A DNA stretch of 64,000 nucleotides from an uncultured Akkermansia sp. (GTDB taxonomy: Bacteria > Verrucomicrobiota > Verrucomicrobiia > Verrucomicrobiales > Akkermansiaceae). Of the stretch, positions 9,310 through 18,734 are shown piece by piece; position 1 is the stretch's first letter, and every line of letters begins with the position of its first letter. The notes under the pieces were generated by a model. The model worked only from the letters and a program-made list of their open reading frames with translations, was not told the DNA's origin and did no database searches. Position numbers and translations under genes: made by a program. The DNA is taken from NCBI GenBank assembly GCA_949296365.1, contig CASFPZ010000010.1, forward strand, positions 1-64,000, written 5' to 3'.

Positions 9310-9378
9310 AAACTGACAGTGTAAAATTTTGTTGTTGAATGGTGCTGTGCTTGTGCCAAGATCCTACATATTCGTATC

Positions 9379-11784
9379 ATGTTAATTTCTTTTCGGTTGT
9401 CTTGTCTGATCGTTGTCCTGGGCTGTTGGATGTTTTGTGTAGTATGGGCTGCCCCGGCAACACCCGAAAAGCCTGATCCCCAAACTCGAAGCAAGTCTTT
9501 GTCGAAAGATGATGACGAGGAAGATTTTGTCTCGACGGTCCGTTTGGATGATGTGAAGCAGGAAACGAGTTCGGGTGAAAGCGAGGGAGTGGGTGATGCT
9601 CCTGCTTTTGTTCCTGTTCCTGATAAAGAACAACGGGGCGAGCTCCCTAAAGATGGCAAATTAAGCGTTTCAGAGGTCCAGCACAACAAGACTGGCGCTG
9701 CAACTGAATCGTTTGCCAAAACTCGTAAATCTGCCCGAACAATGGCGCTGCTTCTCCCAGCACCGCGTGGGCAAATCCTGGATCGTAAAGGTGAACCTTT
9801 TGCCCAAACTCAAGTTGCCTACCAACTTGCGTTGCGCTTCAATCAATTTGAAAACGAGGAGCGTAGCCATATTGTTCAATTTGCGCGCTCTTGCCTTGAA
9901 CAAGCTCATAATATCGCTGGTAAAACATGGGAATTCTCCGATGAAAAACTCTGGCGGCACTACAAAGACAGACGTTGGCTGCCTCTGCCAATTACGAATG
10001 TAATCCGAACGGAAGAAGCCGAAAAAATCCGTGGTAAGATTGAAAAAGTGCGTGGATTGGAATTATTGCCGATTTATATACGTTACTATCCGGAAAAGGC
10101 GACCGCTGCGCATATTATTGGTTATGTGGGATCTCGTGGTAAATTGCCAACGGGTCCTATTAACCACATGGATCCTCTCTGGGAACAAACAGAGGGGCGG
10201 GCTGGCTTAGAAAAACAGTTTGATGCTTATCTCAATGGTAAACCGGGGGTGTGGCGTTTGATGTTTGATGAAGAAGGCAATAAAATCCTGGATGAACTCC
10301 AAACTAGACCTCGCCCGGGAGGGGCGCTTGTGACAACTCTTGATTTGCATTGGCAGAAAAAGGCTGAAGAAGCTTTGGCCAAGGGGGCCCGTCGTGGCGC
10401 AATGGTGGTGATCGATTGTAAGAGCGGTGAAGTATTGGTAATGGCTTCAACCCCATCGTATGATCCTAATTTGTTTATCCCCAATATTTCTCAAAAAGAC
10501 TATGATGCATTGAGAAATGATCCGGCAAGACCTTTGTTGTCGCGCGCTTTTCAAGGGAAATATCCCCCGGCTTCGACGTTCAAAGTGATCACGGTAATGT
10601 CTGCTTTGAAAAACAAGGCTATTTCCGAAGATACTCTGATTAGTTGTCCTGCGGCGCTGACAATTGGTAACCACGTGTTTCACAACTGGACCAAAACCCC
10701 GGCTGGGTCAATTAATTGTATTCAAGCTATTGCGACTTCGAATAACGTATTCATGTATCAGGCTGCCTTAAGGATGGGTAATGCTGTGCCTGCGGCGACT
10801 AAGTTGTTGGAAACGGCTCGTTTGTTTGGGTTCGGCTCTCCGACGGGATTGCCGATTCCTGATTATGCCGGCCTTTTGCCCGATAGCGATTATATGATGC
10901 GGCGTCACCGTCGTGACTTTATGCAGGGAGATGTCGCAAATATGTCTATCGGACAGGGAATGTTGCTGGCTTCTCCGCTTCAAGTGGCTCATGCTATGGC
11001 GGCTGTCGGCAATGGATATGGTCTGCCTAAATTGCACCTCGTTAAACAAATTCAGGATAGTAATGCTAATGTCATTTATGTCGCCACCCCTGAAATTGAA
11101 GCGCCTTTGCCTGAATATGCTTACCCAATTTCAGTTGTCCGAAAGGGGATGGAAGCGGTAGTGAAGGGGGGAACGGGACGTCGTGCAGCTCTTTCTTATA
11201 CCTCAATCGCTGGTAAATCGGGTACTGCGCAGTGGGGCCCTGAAAAAGATGATTCTCGGTTAGCTTGGTTTGCTGGTTTTTTGCCTGTTGAGAATCCAAG
11301 ATATGCATATGCTGTGTTGTATGAAGGTTTGCCGGGCGAACGTATTGGCGGTGGCGCAAAAGCGGCGCCTATTGTTAAGGAGTTTTTCGAAAGTATAAAA
11401 GACGAGGTTAAAGCTGAATTAAATCCTGAATCGGAAATACCTGTAGCTGTTCCTGTTGATCAACCATTGCCAGGAGAAAAACAACAATCTGGTAACTCAA
11501 ATAATAACAGTGGCGCTGTAATAGAAATGGATGATTCTGCCGAATCATCTCAACACATGACGCCCATCGACGGTGGGGCTTCTCCCCAAAAAATGAACTC
11601 TACCAATTTGAGCCCGAGTTTATACCCGCAACCTGGCGATCCTGATTATATCCCTGGTCTCCCTAAACAGTTGCCGCGTACAATTACAAACAGAAAAAGA
11701 TCCCAACAACAAGGCGATCGTGTGGAAGAACCACCTGCTGCTGTGCCTGAAGTTGAGGATATTCCTGTCGCTCAACCTTTGTAA
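9379..11784 (+). CDS. mrdA: Penicillin-binding protein 2-type transpeptidase
   Basis: This 801-residue class B PBP is a D,D-transpeptidase probably acting in cell elongation. It has a single N-terminal hydrophobic segment (about 4-24), an unusually long charged linker to about residue 120, a dimerisation domain beginning APRGQILDRKGEPFA, and a transpeptidase domain at about 315-670. Active-site motifs are S399-T-F-K402, S454-N-N456 and K613-S-G-T. The GPA/GRAGLEKQFD region is typical of MrdA. The last 110 residues are rich in Pro, Gln and Asn and lie outside the catalytic fold. The hydrophobic segment ends in a possible signal peptidase site (AAPA), so membrane anchoring versus cleavage is unclear. 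Confidence 0.9.
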   Translation: MLISFRLSCLIVVLGCWMFCVVWAAPATPEKPDPQTRSKSLSKDDDEEDFVSTVRLDDVKQETSSGESEGVGDAPAFVPVPDKEQRGELPKDGKLSVSEVQHNKTGAATESFAKTRKSARTMALLLPAPRGQILDRKGEPFAQTQVAYQLALRFNQFENEERSHIVQFARSCLEQAHNIAGKTWEFSDEKLWRHYKDRRWLPLPITNVIRTEEAEKIRGKIEKVRGLELLPIYIRYYPEKATAAHIIGYVGSRGKLPTGPINHMDPLWEQTEGRAGLEKQFDAYLNGKPGVWRLMFDEEGNKILDELQTRPRPGGALVTTLDLHWQKKAEEALAKGARRGAMVVIDCKSGEVLVMASTPSYDPNLFIPNISQKDYDALRNDPARPLLSRAFQGKYPPASTFKVITVMSALKNKAISEDTLISCPAALTIGNHVFHNWTKTPAGSINCIQAIATSNNVFMYQAALRMGNAVPAATKLLETARLFGFGSPTGLPIPDYAGLLPDSDYMMRRHRRDFMQGDVANMSIGQGMLLASPLQVAHAMAAVGNGYGLPKLHLVKQIQDSNANVIYVATPEIEAPLPEYAYPISVVRKGMEAVVKGGTGRRAALSYTSIAGKSGTAQWGPEKDDSRLAWFAGFLPVENPRYAYAVLYEGLPGERIGGGAKAAPIVKEFFESIKDEVKAELNPESEIPVAVPVDQPLPGEKQQSGNSNNNSGAVIEMDDSAESSQHMTPIDGGASPQKMNSTNLSPSLYPQPGDPDYIPGLPKQLPRTITNRKRSQQQGDRVEEPPAAVPEVEDIPVAQPL

Positions 11785-11856
11785 GAAAAATTTCTCTTGT
11801 CTTGTCTCTGAACAGACATGGACAGGCTCTCGTCTCTAGAGTAGAATCGGAGCAGT

Positions 11857-14085
11857 ATGACTGTTCGAAAGTCTTCTGTTGCAAGGATAATTGCTGGGAT
11901 GTTGATCTGTGCGTTAACGTCGTGTGAAAAAGAAGAAATTAAAGCCCCAGATCCTCTTACTCCTCCCCCTGTTAGACAAGCTTCTGCTCAAGAACGTGCC
12001 TCCCGTTTGCCCTTGTTGAAATATATTCCCCAAGAATCATCTTTCGTTTTGGGGGTGTACCATTGGCCTGATATTAAAATTGACTGTGAAAAATCACACC
12101 TGTTCCAAGCCTGTCTTGATGAAAAGCTGATTAGGGACGAATTGCAATCAGAGTCGGTAGAAGAAGCGCTCAATGCCGAAACTGAAATCGATATTACAGA
12201 ATTGATGACCGGAGACGCTGTCGATAATTCTCAGAAGACACTGCCTGTAGCTGATTCTGTCGCTCAAGTAAATTCGCCTTCCGAAGAGGTGGTGGTGAAA
12301 AATGTGGTGATTGCTGGCAATGCTGATTGGCCAACGATGGTACGAGGTATAGCTGTTTCCCTCAAAGAAATGAAGGGGGGAGATTTAGACGAGATCTTTT
12401 CCGTCGAGGAAGTGGTTGCTCCTGGTCTCTATATGAAGGTGCTAGATCAAATTGTATTGGCGTTGTTTGAAGCCTTTACCTGGAACAACCAAGCTAAGAG
12501 TCCGGCTCTGCTTGCTGTGGTAGAAATGGAACCTAAGGCCTTGGAGGAACAAGTGAAAAAAGTTTCCTCGATTGCCAAGGAGTATCTAGCAACAGAAAAA
12601 ATCCCTTATTTTGAATTTGTCTCTCAGAAGGTTCATGGTATCCAGTTTGACGGGATCCGTGTAATTGGCAGTAAACTTGCTTCTTGTAAGGGAAAATTAA
12701 GATCAGATATAGGTGAACGATTGGGTAAAGAATTGGCAAAGAGAGATCTCTATGTCGTTTGGGGAAGTAATAAAAACGACAATACGGCCATTGTTGCAAT
12801 CTGTTCTGATCCCCAAACTCAGCTGATGTTTCCTGCAACAGTTGAGCAATCTATAGTAAACCACCCCGACTTTTCTTTTGTTGATGCCCATTTAGAATCT
12901 CATCCGCTAATGATTGGTTGGATGGATAAAACATTGGCTCACGAATGCCTGAACCTTTGTAAAACTCATTTGGAGGATGCCTCGGCGCGAGCCCTTAAAG
13001 CGGCGCAAATAGCGGTCAATGAGAAAAAAATCTCTCCTAAACAGGCATCCCTATACTGTCAGAATATCCAAAATCTTAAGCATGCAGAATGTCAAATATT
13101 GGATATGTTTGATGCCTCTCAATCCATCACGTTCCATTGTTGGCAAGATGAACAAAAAATCTTAGGGGAAATCTTTTCTGGTTGTTTCCGTGGATTCGAT
13201 TGGACTCAATCTGCAACCTCTATGGGGAACCTCTTGGATATGCCAGATCCGATTGTTGCTGCTGTTGTATCGACTTCTCCTGAATGTAAAAATATGCTGG
13301 TAAAATATTGGGAATGTGCCAATGAAAAGACAAAAATTGATAAAATCATGTTGGGAAATTCTTCCCAATTCGACTTCTCAACTATAAAAGAACAATTGGT
13401 TGATATTTGGGCTAAGTCCTATATTGGCCTCCACCCTGTTCAAGGTTTTGTCGCCGATATGAAAGGGATTGCGCCTGCTGGGTTTCTTGGCCTGCCTGAA
13501 GAATCTGAGTCGCAAATCCGTATTCCGCGAATTGTGGCGGCTTCTGGTGTGCTCGATATGGCACCTGTTCAGACAGCCTGTTATGAAACTTTCGAGACGT
13601 TGATTTCTTGCCAGAAAGAGATGATCCCTCTTTCTCAAGGGGGAGATTCTCTCCATATTAATGAGACTGATATCAATGATGTATCTGTGAAAACTTGGGG
13701 AAATCCAAAAACAGACAACGATTGGTCATCGGCTCTGATAGAAGAGGAACCGTATATGCTTCTCGGCTCGTCTACCCCATTTCTGTTAGATGTCTATGGA
13801 CGTATCTTACAACCCGATGTTATCAATGTAGAGCCTACGGTGTACGGCCCATTGGGGATGGCGATAAAAACCTATATCGCTCCATGTAGTCAATTCTTTG
13901 AATCAATGAATCAATTTATTGAGCTTTCGGGTAATGTTGATGAATCTAACCTTATCAAGTGGAGAACAACGGCCGATAGACTCGCTGTATTTAGCCAAGA
14001 TGTAACGTCGATTGCAATTACAGTTTCACAAGAAAACGGTAAAATGGCAACTCGGTTCGCCATCGAAAAAAATCTTCAAAAATAA
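11857..14085 (+). CDS. Large putative lipoprotein, unknown function
   Basis: This 742-residue protein was not recognised. It begins with a signal sequence and lipobox ALTSC (Cys23), so it should be membrane-anchored in the periplasm or outer membrane. After a short Pro-rich linker it contains LPLLKYIPQESSFVLGVY, the kind of opening seen in large secreted proteins where a threshold-type domain begins, but no catalytic motif is evident. The protein is acidic and contains 14 or so scattered Cys residues. A GGAG lies eight bases before the ATG, one of few recognisable ribosome-binding sites in the window. It follows the PBP2-type gene by 72 bases and may belong to its transcription unit. Confidence 0.75.
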   Translation: MTVRKSSVARIIAGMLICALTSCEKEEIKAPDPLTPPPVRQASAQERASRLPLLKYIPQESSFVLGVYHWPDIKIDCEKSHLFQACLDEKLIRDELQSESVEEALNAETEIDITELMTGDAVDNSQKTLPVADSVAQVNSPSEEVVVKNVVIAGNADWPTMVRGIAVSLKEMKGGDLDEIFSVEEVVAPGLYMKVLDQIVLALFEAFTWNNQAKSPALLAVVEMEPKALEEQVKKVSSIAKEYLATEKIPYFEFVSQKVHGIQFDGIRVIGSKLASCKGKLRSDIGERLGKELAKRDLYVVWGSNKNDNTAIVAICSDPQTQLMFPATVEQSIVNHPDFSFVDAHLESHPLMIGWMDKTLAHECLNLCKTHLEDASARALKAAQIAVNEKKISPKQASLYCQNIQNLKHAECQILDMFDASQSITFHCWQDEQKILGEIFSGCFRGFDWTQSATSMGNLLDMPDPIVAAVVSTSPECKNMLVKYWECANEKTKIDKIMLGNSSQFDFSTIKEQLVDIWAKSYIGLHPVQGFVADMKGIAPAGFLGLPEESESQIRIPRIVAASGVLDMAPVQTACYETFETLISCQKEMIPLSQGGDSLHINETDINDVSVKTWGNPKTDNDWSSALIEEEPYMLLGSSTPFLLDVYGRILQPDVINVEPTVYGPLGMAIKTYIAPCSQFFESMNQFIELSGNVDESNLIKWRTTADRLAVFSQDVTSIAITVSQENGKMATRFAIEKNLQK

Positions 14086-14413
14086 GACTTGCCATTGATT
14101 CTAGTGACTAGTGTATTTTCTCGTTGGTAACTCTTACAATAGATCAGCTATCAAATAACTCGTATTTCTTACTGTTCGCAAAAAACGGGAAACTCGTGAT
14201 TGAGGGGAGTTCTTCCCGTAAAATAGAGGTTGCGGATGCCCTTGTGAACAACTTGTCGCTCTCCAATCAACAAAGAGGCGGCTAAGGCTCCATCTCTAAC
14301 TCCTTTAACTAGGTTGACCTAACTCTTTCCCGGTTTTTCAAAGAGAGTATTGCGGCTTAGATTAATACAAGTATAGTCCCTATTATCGTAGCTCAGATCG
14401 AAAGGATCAAAAT
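14086..14413. other. Intergenic region with a degraded reading frame
   Basis: No intact gene is present in this 328-base stretch between the lipoprotein and aldolase genes. On the minus strand one frame is open from 14459 to 14169 apart from a single in-frame TAG at 14319-14321. The two parts encode 46 and 49 residues with protein-like composition but have no ATG start. The frame overlaps the aldolase terminator. It may be a gene remnant or chance. Confidence 0.3.
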
Positions 14414-14447
14414 AAAAAACGGCTCCCCCAGAAGAGAGGGAACCGCT
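14414..14447 (-). terminator. Rho-independent terminator of fba
   Basis: On the minus strand a GC-rich hairpin (CGGTTCCC paired with GGGGAGCCG, eight-base loop) is followed by six T residues. It lies about 30 bases downstream of the aldolase stop codon. Confidence 0.8.
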
Positions 14448-14476
14448 TGTTACATTTGCTCAAAAAAATGGCAAAG

Positions 14477-15508
14477 TCAGATTTTGCCACAGAGGGTCTT
14501 GCCTGTTGACAAGAGATCGCTACAAGCAACTTTGAGGCGTTCGCAGATGCCCAATTCTCCTTTTTTAAGGTAAGAACGAGGATCGTAATCTTTTTTGTTG
14601 CCAACCTCACCGTCAATTTTGAGCATGCCTTGGATTTTCTCGCACATGTGGAAAACGATGGGCTTAGAGAAGGCATACTGTGTGTCGGTGTCAATGTTCA
14701 TCTTGACAACGCCATAGGAAATCGCTTCTCGGATGTCAGAGAGCTCTGAACCGGAACCTCCGTGGAAGACGAGCTTCATACGGGCTTCTTCACCATGTTT
14801 GGCTGCAACTGCGTCTTGTCCGTCGCGCAAAATGCTGGGTTTGAGTTTGACGTGCCCGGGTTTGTAAACACCGTGTACATTGCCAAAAGTAGCAGCAAGC
14901 ATGAAATTGCCAATAGGGGCAAGGGCTTCGTAAGTTTGCAGCATGTCTTCAGGTGAAGTGTAGAGCTTTGCTGCTGGGTGCCCAGAGTTGTCGACACCAT
15001 CTTCTTCTCCTCCAACGACGCCAATTTCGATTTCGAGAATGATCCCTAGTTCGGCGCATTCTTTGAGGAGGCTTTTCGAAAGCTCGAGGTTTTCTGCCAT
15101 GGGTAACGTAGAGGCATCTAACATATGCGAGGTGAAGAGGGGGGGAAGTCCTTTCTCAACTCGACGTCGTGACTCAGCAAGCAATGGACGCAGGAAATCA
15201 TCAACATGTTCCGGTTGGCAGTGGTCGGTGTGTAGGCCAATCAACACGTTATATTGTTCAGCAAGGCGATAAGTCGCTTCTGCTAGGACGATTGCGCCAA
15301 GAGCAGAATTGGCAACAGCGGAACCAGAGGCGAATTTACCGCCGCCGAGGGAGACTTGGATGATGCCATCGGATTGGGCTTCCGAAAAAGCGCGAAGAGC
15401 TCCGTTGACGACTTCAAGAGTGGTAACATTGACAGCGGGAAGAGCATATCCTTCTTGTTTGGCTGTCTGAAGCAATTTGCTATATTGAGCGGGTGTAGCA
15501 ACTGGCAT
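14477..15508 (-). CDS. fbaA: Class II fructose-bisphosphate aldolase
   Basis: This 343-residue zinc enzyme interconverts fructose 1,6-bisphosphate with dihydroxyacetone phosphate and glyceraldehyde 3-phosphate in glycolysis and gluconeogenesis. The start was placed at the ATG giving MPVATPAQYSKLL, the normal family N-terminus. The frame extends 24 codons further upstream without conservation. LHTDHCQPEH contains catalytic Asp95 and zinc ligand His96, EIGVVGGEEDGVDN carries the family glycine loop, FGNVHGVY supplies a zinc His, and VFHGGSGS binds phosphate. Length and motifs match the 340-360 residue FbaA type. It is monocistronic with its own terminator. Confidence 0.96.
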   Translation of the reverse strand: MPVATPAQYSKLLQTAKQEGYALPAVNVTTLEVVNGALRAFSEAQSDGIIQVSLGGGKFASGSAVANSALGAIVLAEATYRLAEQYNVLIGLHTDHCQPEHVDDFLRPLLAESRRRVEKGLPPLFTSHMLDASTLPMAENLELSKSLLKECAELGIILEIEIGVVGGEEDGVDNSGHPAAKLYTSPEDMLQTYEALAPIGNFMLAATFGNVHGVYKPGHVKLKPSILRDGQDAVAAKHGEEARMKLVFHGGSGSELSDIREAISYGVVKMNIDTDTQYAFSKPIVFHMCEKIQGMLKIDGEVGNKKDYDPRSYLKKGELGICERLKVACSDLLSTGKTLCGKI

Positions 15509-15848
15509 AGTGACTTCTAAATAACGCGAATTAGTACTAACGGCAAGCCGTAAGTCGGTCCCCTTGCATATTAATGCCATTTGCCGGGAGAAACTAGGAT
15601 CCTGGACTCTTGGACTTCAAAAAATCTTTCTTATCGTAGAAAGTGCAATTTCTGTTGCCGAATGGTCGTATTGAAAACCGTATGACAATAGGAATCGGTC
15701 GATTGTAAGGTATCTTGGCCTCGAGCGGATCCTGCCGAATTGGGGTTTAATACAATACCAAGTAGGAATTGACGCGAGGCAGATACATCTCTGGAGAATA
15801 CCATGACTCTCGCTAGAAAAATATGGTTGGGCTGGCCGTTGGTTCTAG
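15509..15848. other. Upstream region of fba
   Basis: This 340-base gap separates the aldolase start from the MFS gene end, both on the minus strand. It should hold the aldolase promoter, but no clear -35/-10 pair was found. Frames on either strand are short and overlap the MFS 3' end. No RNA structure was recognised. Confidence 0.4.
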
Positions 15849-17093
15849 TCAATTGTTGTGTTTCACTGTACGAGAGAGGCGAAGAAAAATGGGTAACTTT
15901 CGTACTAACCGATAACGTAATGCCAAGATGGTGCGCCCCCGCTTCCTTGTATATTCGTATTTGCGACAAAAACACAATACCAGGAAAAACGCGGGGATAA
16001 CCATGGAAAGCGCCGGGACTATTGTGTATGTTTCGGCATATCCTGCCGATAGGGGAATCCCTCCTAAATAGGCTCCTACGGCATTCCCAAAATTAAATGC
16101 TATTTGGATACTTGCTGTTCCGATCATTTCTCCACCGCGGGCATGTCGCAAGATGAGTACTTGCTCTGTCAATCCAACTCCGAACACACAACTGCCACTG
16201 AGAACGACTAATATAACAGCTATCCAGGAATTCTGTGCCAAGAAAAAGAGGCTAATTAAAACGATGATGAAGATTCCTGCCGTCCAAAGTGTAACGCGCC
16301 CGGGGCCAAACTGATCCGCTAATCTTCCATTGATCAAATTTCCTAGGCACATGCCGGCTCCCGTTAGCATGAGCAGTAAACTGATGGAGGTTTCGGAAAA
16401 TCCCGACTGGTGGATGAATAGTGGGGCTATGTAGCTGTACATGCAGAAAAATCCTCCATTGAGCATGAAGGTGATCCCAAGAATGAACCAGGGAGCGGGA
16501 TATTTTAAGAAAACAAATTGTCCCTTAAGCCCATTGCTAGGTAAGGGGGGTAGACTTGGTAGCCATCGGATAATAGCTATAAGCGTAACGAGTCCCCAAA
16601 GCCCCGTCAACGCATAGGAGGCTTGCCACGACCACAGTCGGCTTAGGTAGATCCCTAGTGGTACGCCGACGAGGTTAGCTATTGTAATGCCAACAAGCAT
16701 GATGGATACGGCCTGCGCTTCTTTGCCTTTTTCTGCCAATTTCTCTGCAACGATCGATCCTACACCAAAAAATGCTCCGTGCGGTAAGCCGGCGATCAAT
16801 CGCGAAACGAGAAGCATCCCATACTGGCTAGACAAACTCGAACACAAATTGCCAATTGCAACAATGGCCATGAGGCCGATCAAAATGTGTTTCAATGGGC
16901 GAGCCCCTGCCAACAAAGCGCAAAGTGGTGCGCCTATACAGACTCCTAGGGCGTAAGCTGATATGAAATGTCCGGCTTGGGCGTGAGAAATCTCTAATGA
17001 TTGGGCTAATTCAGGTAAAACGCCCATAGTGACAAATTCGGCTGTTCCAAGTCCTAATGTCCCGAATGCTAATGCAACTAGACTCTTATTCAT
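15849..17093 (-). CDS. MFS transporter, AraJ/sugar-efflux-like (DHA1)
   Basis: This 414-residue membrane protein of the major facilitator superfamily has about 12 transmembrane segments. Its N-terminus, FGTLGLGTAEFVTMGVLPELA, is the hallmark of the AraJ/YdeA/PbuE group of drug/H+ and sugar or nucleoside exporters. The motif A-like loop GRLADQFGPGRV lies between segments 8 and 9. GLPHGAFFGVGS follows segment 4. The last 35 residues are basic and longer than usual for the group. Substrates in this group include arabinose-type sugars, purines and antibiotics, so specificity is open. Confidence 0.85.
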   Translation of the reverse strand: MNKSLVALAFGTLGLGTAEFVTMGVLPELAQSLEISHAQAGHFISAYALGVCIGAPLCALLAGARPLKHILIGLMAIVAIGNLCSSLSSQYGMLLVSRLIAGLPHGAFFGVGSIVAEKLAEKGKEAQAVSIMLVGITIANLVGVPLGIYLSRLWSWQASYALTGLWGLVTLIAIIRWLPSLPPLPSNGLKGQFVFLKYPAPWFILGITFMLNGGFFCMYSYIAPLFIHQSGFSETSISLLLMLTGAGMCLGNLINGRLADQFGPGRVTLWTAGIFIIVLISLFFLAQNSWIAVILVVLSGSCVFGVGLTEQVLILRHARGGEMIGTASIQIAFNFGNAVGAYLGGIPLSAGYAETYTIVPALSMVIPAFFLVLCFCRKYEYTRKRGRTILALRYRLVRKLPIFLRLSRTVKHNN

Positions 17094-17761
17094 AGCAAGA
17101 TTGGAATGATTATTCCCCCAGTTGGACTTAGGGCGGGGGAGTTCAGCACGATTGCTTCTTTCACTCCAGTTTTTTTGTAGACTATGACATATACTTCACA
17201 AATAACTTTCGAGTATCCTCTGATATTAGTGTCTGATAAAACTTTTTGTACGAACTTCCTCTTGAAGTATCTCCTGCCGGGGAGTGTATTGTGGTCATCA
17301 AGATTCAAGACCGGAGGGCAGAGCTTATTCCCCGCTCTACTATTCATGGTGTTGTAGAAGAGCTTCAGAAATGCGTAAAATACTCAAAAAATAGGGAAAC
17401 TCGAACCTACCATTTTTTGATTGGGAAACTTACCCCTCTAAAAGAATATCCGCAACATCCCTTTCCCGGGTATTGCGGATACCTCAATTCTGTCCTATCC
17501 GTTTTTAGCGGACAGTTAATAAAGTTAGTGGGTTATTATTGGTTCGATATTAAAATTACCTTATTGTCAAAATGCCTTTTGCTGGATACGCTAATGGATG
17601 TTGATTGTCAGGGTATTCAGTAAATCCTTTGTCCATCCCTCCTTCTGCGCTGCATTGATTCCCCTCGCAACGTAATTCTAATTGAATGTAATAAGGAAGA
17701 ATAGAAATATGAGAGATACTTCGCCCTCTTCTACCCTGGGAAACAATTTTAGCAAGATGAC
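17094..17761. other. Gene-poor region
   Basis: About 670 bases hold no convincing gene. A 125-codon plus-strand frame (17246-17623, TTG start) and an 85-codon minus-strand frame (17090-17347) overlap, resemble no known family and are not called. An inverted repeat TATCCGCAA...TTGCGGATA at 17447-17481 forms a 9-bp stem. Read on the minus strand it is followed by TTCTTTT, so it could be a terminator or the end of a small RNA. Confidence 0.4.
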
Positions 17762-17926
17762 TCAGTAGCGGCTGCGTTGCTCAATGATGAACCGTGATCC
17801 ACGCCAATTTCCTGAAAGCTCTTGCTCTCTATAAGTAACAAACGGTACTGGGACTCGATTGTAGCTTTGCGTCAACTGCGTGAAATGAATTTCAATTCTC
17901 TCGACTTGGAATCGACATCCCGACAT
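17762..17926 (-). CDS. Possible small protein (54 residues)
   Basis: An ATG frame encodes 54 residues containing RVPVPFVTYREQELSGNWRG, ending EQRSRY. The composition is protein-like and basic, without a signal peptide or membrane segment. It begins five bases after the T-run of a minus-strand terminator, so it would need its own promoter or depend on readthrough from the L,D-transpeptidase gene. No family was recognised and it could be spurious. Confidence 0.3.
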   Translation of the reverse strand: MSGCRFQVERIEIHFTQLTQSYNRVPVPFVTYREQELSGNWRGSRFIIEQRSRY

Positions 17927-17930
17927 AATT

Positions 17931-17969
17931 AAAAACCTGTTGATGCTTCCATCAGTAGGGCAATCAACA
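17931..17969 (-). terminator. Terminator of the LysM/L,D-transpeptidase unit
   Basis: On the minus strand TGTTGATtGC pairs with GCATCAACA across a loop of about 13 bases, with one bulged T, followed by GG and five T residues. It lies 20 bases after the stop codon of the L,D-transpeptidase gene. Confidence 0.7.
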
Positions 17970-17988
17970 ATAAATGGTCAATGAGACG

Positions 17989-18714
17989 TTAATTGGCCTT
18001 GTCCTTAGAGGTGATTGGAATGACTTTAGCCTTGTATTGCATAGCTTCCGGCTCAACGCCTTGATGGATGAAAACTTGAGTTCCTTTGGCTGTCTCTTTA
18101 TAGAGTAGCTGGGCTGTGCTGCTTTGGAGGCGTACGCAACCATGAGAACATGGCCTCCTCCTCACTTTGCCAGCGTGCAATCCCAATCCGGCATAAGTCA
18201 AACGTTGCCAATACGGCATGGCTGACCCGACATATTTACCTCCTTCGGGAACTGGATCTGTTGGCCGTGCGTCACCGTCGATGCATTTCCCCTCAGCATT
18301 GTACATCTTGCCATATAAATTCGAAGTATGATCTTCCTTTTTCTCGAGAACGACATAGCGCCCCTCTTTTGTGGGGTAAGCAGTGATTCCCGTGGATACT
18401 GGAAAATCGGCAGCAACTTGACCATCGACATAGTATCGGCCTCGTTGCTCAGACAGGCAAATGTGAATTTTCCGGGGAACTTGCGGAGAACGCCCCAGTA
18501 GATTTTTATCAATGTAAGTATTGTAGGTCGTCGGGTAATTTTTGCTAGCTACGAAATACGCATATGTATGTGGCAGGAATGGATTAACGTAGTTAGGATC
18601 TTGTTTGTCAAGCTGTCTGGGTGATACCATGAGGGCCTGTTCTTTCGGAATGATAGAACAGGCCACTAGGAAAATCACAGACAACGCCAACATGGGGCGA
18701 AGCTGTTTGAACAT
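17989..18714 (-). CDS. L,D-transpeptidase (YkuD) lipoprotein
   Basis: The start was placed at the ATG (MFKQLRPMLAL); a TTG two codons upstream is in frame. The 241-residue protein has a lipobox FLVAC (Cys near 19) and a YkuD domain over the C-terminal 150 residues. Active-site elements are His in LGLHAGK and SHGCVRLQ with the catalytic Cys. The domain makes or remodels peptidoglycan crosslinks in the periplasm. It follows a LysM lipoprotein gene by 20 bases in the same direction, which suggests a peptidoglycan-bound pair. It is a distant paralogue of the protein at 8686-9309, sharing AMPYW and the same domain order. Confidence 0.9.
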   Translation of the reverse strand: MFKQLRPMLALSVIFLVACSIIPKEQALMVSPRQLDKQDPNYVNPFLPHTYAYFVASKNYPTTYNTYIDKNLLGRSPQVPRKIHICLSEQRGRYYVDGQVAADFPVSTGITAYPTKEGRYVVLEKKEDHTSNLYGKMYNAEGKCIDGDARPTDPVPEGGKYVGSAMPYWQRLTYAGLGLHAGKVRRRPCSHGCVRLQSSTAQLLYKETAKGTQVFIHQGVEPEAMQYKAKVIPITSKDKAN

Positions 18715-18734
18715 ATACAAATGAAAAACTTATT

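Noticed and set aside
17090-17347. 85-codon minus-strand frame before the MFS gene
   Set aside because: Overlaps the MFS start and probably covers its promoter; no domain seen.
17246-17623. 125-codon plus-strand frame with TTG start
   Set aside because: Overlaps another frame, crosses a hairpin, no recognisable domain and a rare start codon.
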